Virus record (IMG/VR): IMGVR_UViG_3300041403_000657
Location: 1 to 21,197 of that record
Length of the DNA: 21,197 nucleotides
Source: a virus
Direction: 5' to 3' (one strand)
The position numbers and the translations under genes are program-made. Numbering within the stretch: position 1 is the first letter of the stretch; each line of letters starts with the position of its first letter. This document shows positions 20,877 through 21,197 of this stretch, in pieces. Under the pieces are notes generated by a model. That model saw nothing but the letters and a program-made list of their open reading frames with translations. It was not told where the DNA came from and did not search any database.

Positions 20877-21197
20877 ATGGCAGACCTTGGGGAAAAACTT
20901 GACGACATTGAAGGCTTGGCTGACAAACGTCTCAGCGTGGGTGGGCTGCGGTTTACACCTACTCAGCTTGGTCTTGCTCTCGGTCTTGTTTCCAGTGTTG
21001 TTGGTGCTCTTTACGGCGGCTTCGTTATGTACCAAAAGGTTGAAGAGATCGCATCGTTAGACTTAGGCGCATACGCCCAGCAGATGCAGCAGACCAGCGA
21101 CAAGATTGAGACGCAGGAAAAACTGCTCGACTCAATCGAACAGAATTTGCGTGACGCCAAGCAATTGACGTACGACATTGAAAAACGTGTGAACGAT
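20877..21197 (+). CDS. Membrane-anchored coiled-coil protein, cut by window end
   Basis: The frame from ATG 20877 stays open to the last base (107 codons). The N-terminus MADLGEKLDDIEGLADKRLS is amphipathic helix. Residues about 29-51 (TQLGLALGLVSSVVGALYGG, then FVMY) form one membrane segment. From about 53 on, the sequence is heptad-rich helix (QQMQQTSDKIETQEKLLDSI, then EQNLRDAKQLTYDIEKRV). This is the plan of a phage membrane protein with a long extracytoplasmic or cytoplasmic coil; inner-membrane spanins also have an N-terminal anchor and coil, so a lysis role is possible. The C-terminus is outside the window, so neither length nor class can be fixed. Confidence 0.75.
   Translation, partial: MADLGEKLDDIEGLADKRLSVGGLRFTPTQLGLALGLVSSVVGALYGGFVMYQKVEEIASLDLGAYAQQMQQTSDKIETQEKLLDSIEQNLRDAKQLTYDIEKRVND

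Noticed and set aside
1-21197. tRNA genes, CRISPR arrays, insertion sequences or integrase genes
   Set aside because: I saw no cloverleaf-like sequence, spaced direct-repeat array, transposase or recombinase frame in the window.

Overview
The window is part of a tailed double-stranded DNA bacteriophage genome (Caudoviricetes). All credible genes lie on the plus strand, closely packed, and many are joined by ATGA, TAATG or TAGTG start/stop overlaps. The order small terminase, large terminase, portal, scaffold, major capsid, adaptors and fibres is a typical virion module. No sheath, tape-measure or long-tail tube gene is visible, and the neck proteins resemble those of short-tailed phages (P22/SU10 style), so a podovirus-like particle is the best guess. 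The small KGG-rich proteins, the glycine-rich tail-tip proteins and the SYNTRGGVHY-type protein are of kinds I associate with marine phages. Signal peptides and a fimbria-like cassette point to a Gram-negative host. The host cannot be named from this sequence.

Layout. Bases 1-422 are a gene-free, structure-rich leader holding five 10-bp-phased repeats, a perfect 13-bp inverted repeat, a rho-independent terminator and further palindromes. This is a plausible packaging or control region. Bases 423-8681 are the packaging and head block: terS, terL, a portal with a long C-terminal coiled coil, a 65-aa helical protein, a GroES-like co-chaperonin, scaffold, two unrecognised head-region proteins and an HK97-fold major capsid protein. 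A UUCG-loop terminator closes the block. Bases 8820-12242 hold small decoration-like proteins, two lysine/glycine-rich basic proteins, two neck adaptors flanking a zinc-ribbon protein, and small conserved proteins. Bases 12255-17645 are the fibre block: a protein made of about fourteen 22-residue repeats, two small fibre-associated proteins, three tandem paralogous glycine-rich proteins and a further tail protein.

Bases 17648-21197 are the most unusual part. After a third basic protein and a one-TM coiled-coil holin-like protein come five consecutive genes whose products start with export signals. Two of these genes overlap by 80 nt in different frames. Three others look like a pilin-like beta protein, a PapD-like small chaperone and a secreted coiled-coil protein. 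The window ends inside another membrane-anchored coiled-coil protein.

The terminases, portal, scaffold, GroES homologue and coat would build and fill the head. The adaptors join it to a short tail carrying repeat and glycine-rich adhesins. The exported cassette probably acts at the host envelope, in lysis, surface change or exclusion, or supplies virion fibres that fold in the periplasm. Its role is the main open question here.
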